A stretch of DNA of 64,000 bases from Nematopogon swammerdamellus (lineage: Eukaryota; Arthropoda; Insecta; Lepidoptera; Adelidae). The position numbers and the translations under genes are program-made. Positions 1 to 11,686 of this stretch are shown piece by piece; positions within the stretch are counted from its first letter, which is position 1; every line of letters starts with the position of its first letter. The stretch is taken from assembly GCA_946902875.1 (NCBI GenBank), contig OX336354.1, positions 9,149,247 through 9,213,246 of the forward strand, given 5' to 3'. Under the pieces are notes generated by a model. The model was given only the letters and a program-made list of their open reading frames with translations. It was not told where the DNA came from and made no database searches.

Positions 1-1990
1 TTCTTATTCACCGAATTCTTTATTTCATACCAAAACCTAAATAAGAAATGTCATCCCTAACTTGAGAAATGATGGGTTCCCCATACAAACTTTCATCCCC
101 TATTTCACCCCCTTAAGGTCTTTTTAGACAAAAGGTAGCATATGTCCTTCCTCAGGATGCAATCCATCTCCGTGCAAAATTTTATCGAAATCTCTTCAGC
201 GGTTTAGGGGTGAAAAGGTAACAGACAGACAGACAGACAACAGAGTTACTTTCGAATTTATAATATTTAAAATAATTAAATAATAAATATATAAATATTA
301 ATAATTAAAATATAGTATGGATTATGGATATATGGATATAAAGCTGTTCAACAATTTTCTAGTAAACCGTTACAGACAGTTCCTTTTATAATAGCAAAGA
401 TTATGTGTGACCGAAACCAAGGTTTTATGCATATAACGAAACTGGCTTTGAAACAAAATCGACCTCTAAAACAATTAAGTAGATAACCTAGAGTTTTAGG
501 TTTCCGTACCTCGTACGGAAGCCTATTACTAAGCCTACGACGTCTGTCTGTCTGTCTGTCTGTCTCTCTGTCCGTCCGTCCGTCCGATGGCTGTATCTTT
601 GGAACCGTAATAGCTAGCCGGTTGATTTTGGCGGATATAAGAACAAATAATAACAAATTGAAAAGTGAAAAATTAAGGGGGGTCCCCATACAAGACACGT
701 GTTTTTGAAGGTTTTTTTTTGTGGTGCGGAAATCTCGATGCGTTTTTTAAATATTTAATTTTAGTTGTTTGGTACTTTCAGAAAAAGGTCGAGGGAGAAA
801 ATTTACATTTCATGGAATAGTAAATTTTTCTATCTGTTGTCTAAAACTCTTCCTGATGTTCCTGAAAACTTTTCTCGGTTATAAAAATGAAATGGTGTAT
901 GTATGTCAGTTTGTTATTTTAAACGCCTGATTCATGCCACCTCTGGGTTTGAAATTTCGTATAGTTGCAGCTGACGACGTGTCGACTTGCGAATTGGCTA
1001 TATTTTTTCAAACCGACTTCACACGAGCGAAGCCTCGGACGAAAGTTTTTATAAATCGATTTTCTTTAGTGAGTTAGATTTGAATTATTTTACCGGATAG
1101 CCAGTCATTCTAAATTTAAAAAGTCTGTGCGAGCCTTGTTCACACATAGAGGGTTTCGTGGCCATTTTCTTCTTGCATTTCTGCGACGCGGAGGTCCAGT
1201 AGAAAACTCCAAAACAATTTTAATGCCGTAAGGATTTAATGAACTACTTTAATGATTTTATTGATTTATTTATTGAGCTTTAAGTTCTGGAGTAATCACA
1301 TCGGACAGCGCTTGTGACAGACATATGGACAGACACGTGATCGATTTTATAAGCGTCCATGCCAACGTGCCTGGCTACGGACCCCTAATAACCGGTCATT
1401 TACGTTATATGTATGTGGTTGAACTGCTTTTATCTCAGACATACTGGGGGTCACTGCACTAAGTAAGTACTACCTACCTGTCTAACCGAACATTCTATTG
1501 AGTCAAGTGGCTTTCAAACAAAAAAAAAAGTTCATTATGGAATGAAAGAAGATGGATGAGGTTGGAAAGTCACCGAGTGTTGGTTGAGTGACCAAACATG
1601 TAAGTGAATGTATAATGATGAAAAGTGAAAAGTGGAACCTTTGTTGTATTTTACTTTAGCGAGTTTCTAAGCAAGGTAAAACCACAAGTAAACTAACCTA
1701 CCTACTTGGTACCTAACTCTTTTGTTGGTGTAATAGTGCTATGAATTTATAGCTAAATAAACTTTCCAAATTAAAAAAACGCATTTAATAATTAATTAGA
1801 ACAGAGTGGAAAAAAAATCATTGAATATTTAGAACGTCGTGCTGGTGTTTGGATTACAAAACCATGTACATACCAACATCTTGGTCGAGACTCGAGACAG
1901 GTTCAGAATGCATTTCAACGTTTGAATTTCGAATGTGTATTCGAAACACCTCGTAAAATTCGCCCTGACCTTCCGCAAAATATAGACCCA
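1..1990. other. Repeat-rich DNA without a recognised gene
   Basis: AT-rich sequence with a short CAGA-type microsatellite near 223-240, a GGTTCCGTA-family repeat at about 497-692 and no ORF that resembles a known protein. The small antisense ORF over the CTGT microsatellite (348-698) is low-complexity and probably not coding. No P450 N-terminal exon was recognised here. Confidence 0.6.
497..692 (+). repeat. GGTTCCGTA-family interspersed repeat with CTGT/CCGT microsatellite
   Basis: A TTCCGTA head is followed by 'tattactaagcctac', a CTGT/CCGT tetranucleotide run, 'ggaaccgtaatag' and a tail ending near 'ggtccccata'. The same order recurs at about 7285-7690 and 8530-8965, and reversed at about 4085-4283 and 5990-6260, so this is a dispersed family. 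Class uncertain (SINE or MITE); the best copy has inverted TTCCGTA ends. Confidence 0.7.
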
Positions 1991-2029
1991 TATAGTTATT
2001 TGGCCAGTGCGTCTTCCCGTTTATGACGT

Positions 2030-2440
2030 ACGGGTGTGAAACGTGGACTCTGACGGTCGCTATTGCGAAAGGTTGAAAGTTGCCCAGCGAGAAATGGAGC
2101 GAGCCATGCTGGGAATACCGCTACATGATATGGTGCGTAACGAGATAATCCGCCGACGCACCAAATTAGTCGATATTGGACACCGGGTGGTTATGCTCAA
2201 GTGGCAGTGGGCTGGGCACGTCAGTAGAAGAGACGACGACCGTTGGAGTAACCGCGTTCTAAACTGGCGGGCTGTAGTGGACAGGAAAACGGAGTGTGGG
2301 AAGACCACCCGCCAGGTGGGACGACGACATAAAGTATGTCGGCGGAAAGCAGTGGTTCCGTACCGCTGAAGGCCGGGAGGACTAGACGAAAATTGGAGAG
2401 GCGTATGTCCAGCAGTGGACGCTTACACGCTGACTGACTG
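2030..2440 (+). mobile_element. LINE 3' fragment (end of an endonuclease/reverse-transcriptase ORF)
   Basis: The translation of 2043-2369 contains LKWQWAGHVSRRDDDRW followed by a GR/GK-rich stretch. This matches the typical C-terminus of insect non-LTR retrotransposon ORF2 proteins (W-x-GH-x-x-R, D-x-RW, W, GR-P-x-x-RW). The nucleotide tail with 'gtccagcagtggacgc' recurs at 40048-40315, 46684-46790 and, on the minus strand, 57950-58112. It is 5'-truncated with frame damage, so it is a dead copy. The exact LINE clade cannot be settled here. Confidence 0.75.
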
Positions 2441-2544
2441 AAAGGTAGGTAGGCGCTGTAATATAGCGCGGTGAAATAATCGTAAGTCGTCGTTCGTTTT
2501 CGTGACCTAATTCCATAGGCTGGGAGCGTGGTCTACTGAAAACC

Positions 2545-2568
2545 CCACCTAACCTAACCTAACCTATA
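2545..2568. repeat. Short (CCTAA)n tract
   Basis: About four tandem CCTAA units, the complement of the insect telomere pentamer TTAGG. Only about 20 bp long, so it is better read as part of an interspersed repeat than as a telomere. Confidence 0.7.
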
Positions 2569-2699
2569 CATACAGACAGACAGAGACGCCACTCACTCCT
2601 CACCAGTCCCTTCGTAGCGTTCAGAGATGACAATAACAACTTCAGTGCTCTTCTAAATTCGTAAATTCGTTTAGGATTTTTATTAAGCTCTATTTAGTT

Positions 2700-2990
2700 T
2701 TATTTACTGCACCTCTCCCTAAGGGATAAGGACAAGGTGCCGTGCTAAAGGTCGACAGGTTGGCCACCTCTCAGCTTGGCACGGTGCTTCCATCGATTCG
2801 TGCAGCAGGTGGGCCTTCGTGGCCTACTTTCTGCTTGATAGTTATCTTGTCCTAATACATTTCTAAACGTGGTGGGTGGTTGGTGTGTTGTACTGTTATT
2901 TACAAGAGCGCTTGCAGCACAACACCGATTACTCTGCTTACCCCGATTGTCGGGATACGGCGTGTGGTTTGCATGTATGCATGTATTAGT
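2700..2990 (+). repeat. Interspersed repeat family ending 'ccccgattgtcgggatacgg'
   Basis: Contains 'gggataaggacaaggtgcc', 'ggccacctctca', 'cttggcacggtg' and the tail 'attactctgcttacccc', followed by TG/TA microsatellite. Copies lie at 50600-50925 and 61455-61600, with partial relatives inside the giant retroelement at 15966-16050 and 21407-21690. Probably a LINE 3' end or a SINE. Confidence 0.65.
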
Positions 2991-3071
2991 TTTATTAGTT
3001 TAATTAAACAAATCGAGGGAGGTGAGGATGTCCTCACATACATACACATTCTCTAAAACAGTATTACCTAA

Positions 3072-3455
3072 GCGACGGGTGGCCGAGTGGTTTGGGCATC
3101 GGCTTCTCATGCGAGAGGTCTTCATGGTAGAGTTTTTTCTGACGAAAAAATTTACGTGCATACCTACACCTGCCGCTTCACCGTTCGGAACCGGTGTAAA
3201 ACTGTAGGTCCCTTCCCTTGCCCCTTACTAGGTGGTAGGCTCAATTTGTAGCCGATTGGGTTGATACCACCGTACTGGATGTAAGATGGCCGCATAGCAG
3301 CCTCGGTTGTGTTCTCCTCTAGTCCAATATAGCCAGCAATTCAGGGAAGTCTCCGGTATGGCACCTACCTTCTCGGAGGTGATATTGGCTGGTCGGAGCA
3401 TGCGCTTTGGCCCCTCCGACTCAGCCACCCATACCGGATTACATAAAAAAAAAAT
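3072..3455 (+). mobile_element. tRNA-derived SINE, family A, B box lost
   Basis: The head carries a pol III A-box-like TGGCCGAGTGG (3080-3090). The body matches the copy at 42158-42555 closely, including 'tttttctgacgaaaaaattt' and 'aagatggccgcatagcagcc'. It ends in an A-rich tail at about 3445. Compared with the second copy, the B-box segment after the 'gagaggtc' block is missing, so this copy should be transcriptionally dead. Confidence 0.8.
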
Positions 3456-4084
3456 TCAATTCTTTATCTCTCAGGCAATCGCAAAAGAGTATACTTAGGT
3501 ATCGCATAAGCTACTGTCGCAAATGACGCCCTGAAAAAAAAAGTAATTACGAGGCGGAAGAAGTTACTTTTAGATTAGTCGCAACATCGCAAGCAAAAAG
3601 CACTTTCTCTCTTGCCGAGAAAACGTTCACTTTTTCTTTACTCAACCGAATACTAAACCACACGACACGACTGTGAACGAAATAAATAACTTGAACCATC
3701 TTTGACTTGAACATTATTATTACATGTGGCATACTGTTTTATGAGCACTGTGACTCAAACATTTAACATATTCGCTCACAGAAGTTGCTATTAATTTTTA
3801 TGATCGTAGTTTATGTTACTTAATAGCTTTGCTTTAATGTCTAACTACTTAAAAAGTTTTAATTTGTTAATTTTAAAATTTTACTAGAAACATAAATTGT
3901 ATTATTCCTCGCGTAGTAAAGTTTTTAATTAAAGTCTTACAAATGAAACAGTTGTTTCAGGTGTATGTATTTATTTACATAAACATAAATATACCTATAT
4001 TTTTGGGCAGCATTGTTCGCATGACATTAATCAAATGAAATCAAAATATACCTACTTCATTGTAAAGCAGTTTTAAAAAGATCA

Positions 4085-4283
4085 CAAAAGGCGGGTTTAA
4101 TGCCTTGCGGCATTCTTTACAAACTAACCTTGTATGGGTACTCCCCTTAATCTTTTACTTATAATTAACCGGCCACCTGTTACGGTTTAAAAGATACAGC
4201 CCTCAGACGGACGGACGGACAGACAGACAGACAGACAGAAGCCGTATGGATTCGCCTTCCGTATGGATCCGTAACCCTAAAAA
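4085..4283 (-). repeat. GGTTCCGTA-family repeat, reversed copy
   Basis: Read on the minus strand it shows the TTCCGTA-type head, a CTGT/CCGT tetranucleotide run (plus-strand 'ggacggacagacagacag' near 4210) and the shared tail that ends with the 'ggtactcccc' block. Same family as 497-692. Confidence 0.6.
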
Positions 4284-4710
4284 AAAAGAAAGGCAAACTC
4301 AATAAATAAAGATGTTTTACTGCAAAAAACATCTGATAGAGAATCAAAACCAACTATGTCGGGTCACAAAAGAAGAAGATCGATAAAAATATTCGCGTTC
4401 ACTTTTTTGCGTTGACCTCACGTGCACTCGTTTCGCATTACGCGCCTCGAGGAGCGAGAGTTGAGTGGAGGCGCAGCAAAAGTACACAAGCCTTTGGAGG
4501 CTCGGCAAGGCTACGGTGGCCTACATACACTTATTCCACTCTCCTCGGGCCAATTGGCTTGGCGGCCAGCGGACCGTAGCGAAAGCTGTCAGTCAGTACT
4601 CATCAGTACTCTACCCCACCACATGCATAACTACAGTCTCCGCAAGTGTAGGTGCGTTGTTAGAACCTTGCCAAACTCCCACTGGCATGCTAAGTTACAG
4701 CACGCGGTAG

Positions 4711-4846
4711 TAATGCACATCGGGCTTTAGAAAGAGACACTCCCGTTGTAGAGCGTCGTCTCGGTCGCACAGAGAAGTGCGAGTTAGTGCGACAGGGACG
4801 ACGTTCTACGTGCGGATTGTCTCTTTCTAAAGTCCGACGTGCATTA
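4711..4846. mobile_element. MITE-like foldback element
   Basis: 29-bp terminal inverted repeats (4711-4739 and 4818-4846, two mismatches) start TAATGCAC and enclose a second, shorter inverted pair. It is about 136 bp with no coding capacity. No clear target-site duplication was seen. Confidence 0.7.
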
Positions 4847-4859
4847 TTTACTGCCGCAT

Positions 4860-5980
4860 AATGTACTGCATTACTGGAAGGATCGTGCTAAACTAAAGGT
4901 GGCTGTCCTGTCGCCCTTTAGTATGTCATCTTGTCAGGCCTGGATTTCCCATTAGGCCGTATAGGCCGCGGCCTAGGGGCGGCAGACTTCAGGGGGCGGC
5001 AGATTTCCAAAGGCGCTATAGAATATTGCAAACAACACTTGCGCTTTGGTATAGTGTAAGCCGTGTCTCATGTGTAGTTTAGGAGTTCCTAGGGCTTCCT
5101 TCCGGCTCCATCATCAGACCCCAACTAACCTTTTCCTTATCCCGACTTTCTCGTGTCGCTCAGCGACAATATTTTTTCGAATTCCGTAGATTCATTTCCA
5201 ATGTGCTCGATAGTCGTGTGAGGCACGAAATCTGTGAAATAATTTTTTCAAAAAGGTTGAGCTTCAGGGCAAACCCTTAACTCGATCGTCTTTGTTTTAG
5301 GCTCAAATTGTAGCTGACTAAATTGCCCAGAGAAGTTTTTCTCAAATTTTTGATATCATTCTTCGTTTCCAAAATATCGAGCGCCAAAATAAAAAAATCG
5401 GAAAAAATTTAATTTTTTTTCTCACTATTTCGGCCATAACTTTTTTTGTTTTTTACTTTCTCAAATCATTATTTTTGCACCTGACAGCTCTCATGAATAC
5501 GCGTCTTTTCAGACTTTTTTGAATTTCATATCTTCACAAGTCTCCGAGATATAAGGGGATCGCACTTTTTCGTGAAATCGGGGCCTATACTGGAACACGA
5601 ACCAAAAGACATTTTCAATGTCAAAAAACAATTAGGAGTTCCGTGCGATCCAATTTGAGTAACAGCAAATAATCATTATTATAGAGTACTCTTGTCAATC
5701 CTGTTATGTATGAGCTAAGAATCGAATCGTCGCGTGGGTCGATATGGGACACTTTCTTTGTATACACATACAGACGGCAGACGTTGCATTTTATAATTTA
5801 TGTAGTCAATTATTATAGGTGCTGTAGCCAACCGTCTCAGTTTCCATAAAAAAAATAATCTGCTAAAATATGTTCCTATAAGTACTTATATTGCATAGGT
5901 ACCTAAATATAGCAATGACGACATTGGAAAATACCCAGGACTTCTAACGTAATAAATAACTTAAGACGGATACCTTAAAA
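4860..5980. other. Intergenic or intronic DNA, no gene recognised
   Basis: Contains a GC-rich 'ggccgcggcctaggggcggc' block near 4963 that looks like part of another dispersed element, then AT-rich sequence with long T runs. No ORF above background. Confidence 0.5.
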
Positions 5981-5989
5981 ATCTAATGT

Positions 5990-6260
5990 AAAAACCGGCC
6001 AAGTGCGAGTCGGACTCGCGCAACAAGGTTTCAGCACCACACAAAAAAAACATTGAAAAAAAGCACGATTCTTGTATTCTTAATTTTTAACTTTTTACTT
6101 ATATGTTTTATTATTTGTTGTTATATCCGCCATAAAATAACACATATTCTGTGAAATTTTCAACCGGCTACCTACCTATTACGGTTCCAAAGATGCAGCA
6201 GTAGGACAGACAGACAGACGGCGTAATAGGCTTAGTAATAGGCTTTCGTACGGGATACGG
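5990..6260 (-). repeat. GGTTCCGTA-family repeat, reversed copy
   Basis: Begins with 'accggccaagtgcgagtcgg', the reverse complement of the 3' end of the copy at 8530-8965, and ends in a CAGA run and TACGG. A second partial relative follows around 6880-6960. Confidence 0.65.
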
Positions 6261-7295
6261 AAACCTAAACGTTGTTCACACAGAGAGGGTTCCGTAGTCA
6301 TTTCCTACCTGTGCTTCCCCCGGGGAAGCACACGGGAAGTTCCCCGCGTAGCGTGACATGAGACGCTTCTACGCTCAGACCACAGAGCATCAAGCGCGCA
6401 TTTGATGCTCTGTGGCTCAGACACAGAAGTATTGCGCTCGGATGCGTTTTTTTTTCTATAACAGTTTGAAATTAAATTTCAAAGCAGTTTTAATACGTAA
6501 GCACTTAATGGATTAATTATGTTTTTAAACTTTGTATGTATAAGAGCTGTTGAATTTCCGTTTCAAATGAATAAATAAATAAATAAGTATATATTTTTTT
6601 ATTTATTGAGATTTTTGTTTTAGAATTATCGCCTTGGACAGAGCAAATTTTACATAAAATATTTTAATCTAAAACTTTTTATGCAAACAAAAATGAGTTT
6701 TTTTTATTAAAAAAAATAGCAATCTAGGCTATTTAAGACCTTTTCAACGATATACCAACAGATCGCCCTATTAGAACCTAGATTTGTGCGGCTCCTATTA
6801 ATTATATTTGCAGACGCCAGACTCCTTTCGCAAAAAAAATAAAAAAACTTTAGGAGGTAAGTAAGGCTTTGACAGACCGCGAGACTGACGGACGAACGGA
6901 CGGACAGACCGACTTTATAAGGGTCCCTAGCCTGGCTGCGGAACTCTAAAAAGGTCTAGATAATTAGCGCCTAAGACAATACTTAAGGCAGTGTTATTTT
7001 TCGAACCTCTTCTCGGATGTGTGTGTTTGCTCGTTTGCACAAGCTTTTAGCAGTTGTTTGTTTAACAAACTTCACTTGATACGACTGTCGTCCAGCGAAT
7101 GCTGCGTGCTATGAATATCAATGGGTAAGCGAGGGCTAACTTTTCCGACATAGTTGCACGTCCTGCGTCGCGTCGTCGCCGATGATGTCAATCCAACGTA
7201 TGTTGCGTGCGGTTGCGTGCGATTTCTTCCTTTGCCACGTTTAGTGGCGACATCTACCGAGGGATATCGCATGAAGGATCGTGCTGTGGAAAAAA

Positions 7296-7572
7296 ACGTT
7301 TTTAAGGTTCCGTATAGGTAGAGTGATTTCATTTTACGAAGGCACGAGGTGTATGAGGTAGGAAGTGGTGTGAGACCGCGCGGAGCTCAGTAGAGAACGA
7401 CTCGGTTCGAAGGAGCGACGCGGAGACGTGTAGAACGTGTGTACCAACCGGGCACCAAGTTCGTTCTGTACTGAGCTCCGTCCGCGCGGTCGCATCTCGC
7501 ACCACTTCCTACCTCGTACCCCTCGTGCCTTCGTAAAATGAAAACACTCTACATACGGAAGCCTAAAAACGT
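7296..7572. mobile_element. Long foldback (hairpin) element inside a GGTTCCGTA-family repeat
   Basis: An imperfect palindrome about 277 bp long. The arm AACGTTTTTA...TTCCGTAT...GTAGAGTG mirrors CACTCTAC...ATACGGAA...TAAAAACGT, and the pairing continues inward through 'gaggtaggaagtggtg' and 'accacttcctacctc'. A transcript would fold into a long hairpin. The minus-strand ORF at 7072-7332 overlaps it and is probably spurious. Confidence 0.75.
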
Positions 7573-8529
7573 ATACTGTAATAGGTAGCCGGTTGAAATA
7601 TTCACAGAATGTGTTATTATGGCGGATATGCCATCAAATAATTAAAAAAAAGTAAAAAAATTAGGTGAGGGGTCCCCAAACTAGAAACTAGCTAAGAATC
7701 ATGTTGCGAATGACGGGAGGCCGAGATAAATATTACGGTAAATTAAAATATTCAAAACGTTACAATCCGTTCTTTGGGGCTGGTACTGTAGGTGCTAGGA
7801 TTTAGGATACATACTTCGTGGAAAAGTGGTGACGGAAAATTCGTGATATGGGACGGACATGGAGTGACATAATATCTACGTATTATAATTTAGGAGCCAT
7901 AAACATATTAGAGATATATTTATATTTTTATGATATTGTTAATGTTGAATGTCTCTGTTTATGCGCAAGAAGAAATCTTTCAGACATTTTTATTGATTGT
8001 TTATAAGTACATTACTTAGTTTTACAAAATAACAAATTGCAATGGTGTGCACATTTGAATGCACACATCATTAGATAAAGCAACATTTAACCAACATTAT
8101 TTTCGCTCTTTCTACTAACATTTAAGTACTTTCAATCGAGCTTTCCATCGCACTTACCTACCTTACATCAGATAGTGAAAAATTCCCACATCGTTTACAT
8201 AACGCCAAAACTTGTCACAGTAAATTTACTAATTATCGCGAACTTGACAAATTCTAAAGACGCTAACCACTCATAGGTGTAGCATGCTGGTTCTAAACAA
8301 ACAGTATATGGTCCGGCTCCATTAACACAACCTGACGTATGTGCAAACATCTAAGTATAGTTTGCAAAAGTACTTACTCATCATGAGTGTTTGCAAGTGC
8401 TGTTTGCTTTTTGCAAACACTGGGCTCGTTCAAGAGCGAGCGAGATACTGAAAAAAACACTTTTTACAACTTCTATTGAAAGTTAACAGAGAGAGAGAAA
8501 GTGCCAGATGCCCTTCGAAAGGGCACACC

Positions 8530-8965
8530 TTTTTAGGGTTCCGTATCCGGTACGGGACCCTATTACTAAGCCTACGCCGTCTGTCTGTCTATCTGTCTGT
8601 CTGTCTGTCCGTCCGTCCGTCCGTCCGTCTGTCTGTCTGTCTGTCCGAGGGCTGAATCTCTAGAACCGTAATAGGTAGCCCGTTGAAATTTTCACAGAAT
8701 ATGTGTTATTATGGCCAATATAACAACGAACAATAAAAATAATAAAAAGTAAAAAATCATGGGGGTTCCCATAGAAGAAACCAAACAGTTGTATGCGCGC
8801 GCGCCATCTACCGAATAGACTATGAAGCATTTTAACTAATCATGAATTTTAACTAATATGAAGCATTTCATAACACGCCAGATGGCGTGAGAGGCTCTAA
8901 CCATGACATGGCGATACGGAACCCTCGGTGCGCGAGTTCGACTCGCACTTGGCCGGTTTTTTATA
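8530..8965 (+). repeat. Most complete copy of the GGTTCCGTA family
   Basis: Starts AGGGTTCCGTATC and near its end has GATACGGAACCCT, an inverted match, followed by 'cgactcgcacttggccggtt'. Between them lie a CTGT/CCGT microsatellite and an AT-rich body. This copy shows that the family has TIR-like ends plus a conserved tail, favouring a non-autonomous DNA element or composite SINE. Confidence 0.7.
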
Positions 8966-9332
8966 AATAAACATCTGCCTGACTATCGTTGGCGTCTCTC
9001 TAGGCGTTCTCGTCTAGTTGCACTGAACCGGAAAAAACACAATTATTTTAACATCTTCTTCTCTACTTATATAAAAGGAAACGTGTCTGTTATGTATGTT
9101 TGAGGTAAACTGCGGAACTACTGAACATATTTTGATTCGGTTTGCACGAATGGAAAGAGTAGTTCTTGAGGCTCACTATAAGCTATATACCATCACGCTA
9201 AATAGCCTTAGGGCTAAACAGTATCGAATAAAGTGTAGTATGGATGGACGGGAGAGAGAGAGAGAAAATAAGAGAAGCGATGACTTATTATCATCTTTGT
9301 GTTTAAATCGGGTCTGATTTTAAACGCAGGCA

Positions 9333-9366
9333 AAAGCTAGTATACATATATATGTATACTAGCTTT
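9333..9366. repeat. Perfect 34-bp palindrome
   Basis: AAAGCTAGTATACATAT is followed directly by its exact reverse complement. It sits at the end of a repeat-like segment (9071-9332) whose tail is 'cgcaggcaaaagctag'. Confidence 0.85.
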
Positions 9367-9369
9367 AGC

Positions 9370-9948
9370 TTACTACTTACTTAGCCCTTATTACTACTTA
9401 GCCCTTATTCGTTCATTGCGGCAATGAAGAGTAACCTCTAGTGACCTCTACCCTACAACCAACCACCACAAGGTAAGGTAACGGCGCAATCCTAAAAAAA
9501 ATCAGTTATTTTCAACTACTAGTGGGACTATGTAGGCACAAATGTAAGAATGAAGTGTTTCGTACTCCACTTGTTTCTATAATGTTGGTCGTTGGTGAGG
9601 AGGAAGGCGAAATGAAAAAGTTTTCTTAAAAAAAATTTTTTATTTTAGTACTTCGACATAGTGGTAGGTGCCTACTACCTACCTACCTGTGTACGCACAT
9701 GACACCAACGCGACACAGGAAGAACGAAGCCATCTTGTCGGCCGGATGTCAGTGCAAAAAAAAAGACAAAAGTTGTTAGCTTTGTTGGTATCTAACAACA
9801 GGCCCAGCCAGTCTCGATGCTTTGCTGAGGCGGCGCGCGGCGTTCCATTGGAAAGCACCAACAAGAAAAGAAAATGTAAAAATTTCAACAGCCTTCATTG
9901 CGAACAGCGCATCGCGGAAAAGCGTTTTTTGTAGAGCAAATTAGTTAC
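9370..9948. other. Left flank of the giant retrotransposon, no gene recognised
   Basis: Contains small overlapping ORFs on both strands (9668-9934 and 9679-9888) that match no family I recognise. The last four bases before the element (9949-9952, ACAG) are the target-site duplication. Confidence 0.5.
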
Positions 9949-9952
9949 ACAG
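9949..9952. repeat. Target-site duplication, left copy (ACAG)
   Basis: ACAG immediately precedes the TG of the left LTR and the same four bases (38639-38642) immediately follow the CA of the right LTR. A 4-bp duplication fits Ty3/gypsy integrases. Confidence 0.85.
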
Positions 9953-10240
9953 TGTGATGGAATCACACAAGGTAAAAAAAAGATAAATATATAGCCAATA
10001 GTAATTCAAAGCTAAATTATAGAACATTAAAACGTTTCATTAAAATATTAACAAAATAATTTATATTACAATTTAACTAATCACCTAATAAATTCAAACG
10101 TGACTGCACACTCCACTAAGAAATAAAACGGCGCGAACGGCCATTACAATACGACGCGCAATTAGACAAACAAGAAATATAATAACATCAGTTGGTTCGC
10201 ATATAAAACACTATAGAGCGCCGAGGCGGGGAAGGTAGCA

Positions 10241-11686
10241 TGAGGTAATCCTGACACGCGGTGAGAGGGGAACAAGACATGGGCGCGTACGAAACAGCGG
10301 AGAGGTGAGGTAAGAAGACGCGCGTCTTGCGGGCGCGGGGACGGAGATCGTGGTATCATCACGCCGTTGGAAGCGCGGCTTGAGGTAGCGAGTCAAGGAG
10401 CGCGAGTAGTGATTATTTCGCTGCGAGTTGATAGTATGAAAGAATGAATTATTGTCAGGACACGAGCGTGACACGCCCATACTGCGGGGCCACCGTACGT
10501 TTTGTTCCTACGTGTCAGAAACGTGTCAAGCACATATTAATAATTTATTTTTATCTCCATACTAAAATTTGTGTCAGGACACGAATGTGTCATGGCCATA
10601 CTGTGGAGCTACGGTTCGATTTGTTCCTGTGTGTCCAATTCGTGTCGAGCCCATACTAATAATCTAATTTAATCTCCATACTAAATTCGTATCAGGACAC
10701 GAATGTGACACGGCCATACTACGAGGCCACCGTTCGATTTGTTCGAGCGTGTCACAACCGTGTCCAGCCCATACTAAAAATTAAATTCTATCTCCATACG
10801 AAATTTCGCTCTGTGACACGAACGTGTCACGGCCATACTACGAGGCAACCGAGCGTTTTGTTCCTGCGTGTCAGAACGTGTCACGGCCATACTAAGAGGG
10901 CGCCGTTCGATTTGTTCCTGCGTGTCCGATTCGTGTCGAGCCCATACTAATAATCTAATTTAATCTCCATACTAAATTCGTATCAGGACACGAATGTGAC
11001 ACGGCCATACTACGAGGCCACCGTTCGATTTGTTCGAGCGTGTCACAACCGTGTCCAGCCCATACTAAAAATTAAATTCTATCTCCATACGAAATTTCGC
11101 TCTGTGACACGAACGTGTCACGGCCATACTACGAGGCAACCGAGCGTTTTGTTCCTGCGTGTCAAGAACGTGTCACGGCCATACTAAGAGGGCGCCGTTC
11201 GATTTGTTCCTGCGTGTCCGATTCGTGTCGAGTCCATACTAATGATTCAATTTAATTTCCATACTAAATTCGTGTCAGGACACGAATGTGACACGGCCAT
11301 ACTATGAGGTCGCTGGTCTATTTGTTCCTGCGTGTCTGGAATCTGGACATGACGGAGTTTATGGGAATTTGAAGTTTTGTGATCTGTGTGAAGATATCGC
11401 ACAGGGTCTAAAATTATTTTAATAATTATTTATTAATGATTCAAACTAATACACTAAACATTTTTATAAAGGGAAGAGTATGTAAACAAAGTACCAGTTA
11501 TTAAACAAAAACATAAAATAAAACAAAACAACGTTTCATTGAGTATGACGCCAACATTCAAATAAATATCCGTTGGAGCGTGCGCGCGGGGCGGAGAGAG
11601 GTATGAGGTAAACAAGACAAGGGGTGAGGTATTACCGAGCTGCGGGCGCGCGTGGGCCGCGGGGCGAGGCGGAGCGACCTGAGGTA
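10241..11686 (+). promoter_or_regulatory. U3 GC-rich modules with repeated TGAGGTA motif
   Basis: TGAGGTA occurs at 10241, 10306, 10381, 11604, 11625 and 11680, inside two GC-rich blocks (about 10200-10400 and 11570-11720) that otherwise differ. The clustering suggests repeated protein-binding sites (inference). The same six sites occur in the right LTR at +23,540. Confidence 0.5.
10454..11340 (+). repeat. U3 tandem array of ~119-bp units with CGTGTCACG palindromes
   Basis: Units start with ACACGA at 10460, 10579, 10697, 10816, 10988, 11107 and 11280, with partial ~57-bp units between some. Each carries GTGACACG or CGTGTCACG, 'ggccatactacgagg', 'gttcgatttgttcctgcgtg' and 'atctccatac'. Exact 9-mer palindromes CGTGTCACG lie at 10823, 10877, 11114 and 11169. 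A 291-bp block is duplicated within the array. This is typical enhancer or insulator architecture; the binding factor is unknown. The small plus-strand ORFs here are shadows of the repeat. Confidence 0.85.

Noticed and set aside
2545..2568. Telomeric (TTAGG)n sequence
   Set aside because: Only about four units inside repeat-rich DNA; too short for a telomere or a telomere fusion site.
9668..9934. 88-aa plus-strand ORF next to the left LTR as a possible P450 N-terminal exon
   Set aside because: It lacks the proline-rich hinge and helix A/B features of P450s and matches no family; an antisense ORF covers the same bases.
10444..11187. Plus-strand ORFs of 63-81 aa in the U3
   Set aside because: They restate the ~119-bp array units and lie upstream of the predicted transcription start.
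10454..11340. CRISPR-like appearance of the U3 array and of arrays A-C
   Set aside because: Units are contiguous or differ along their length, with no constant repeat alternating with unique spacers. The genome is eukaryotic.
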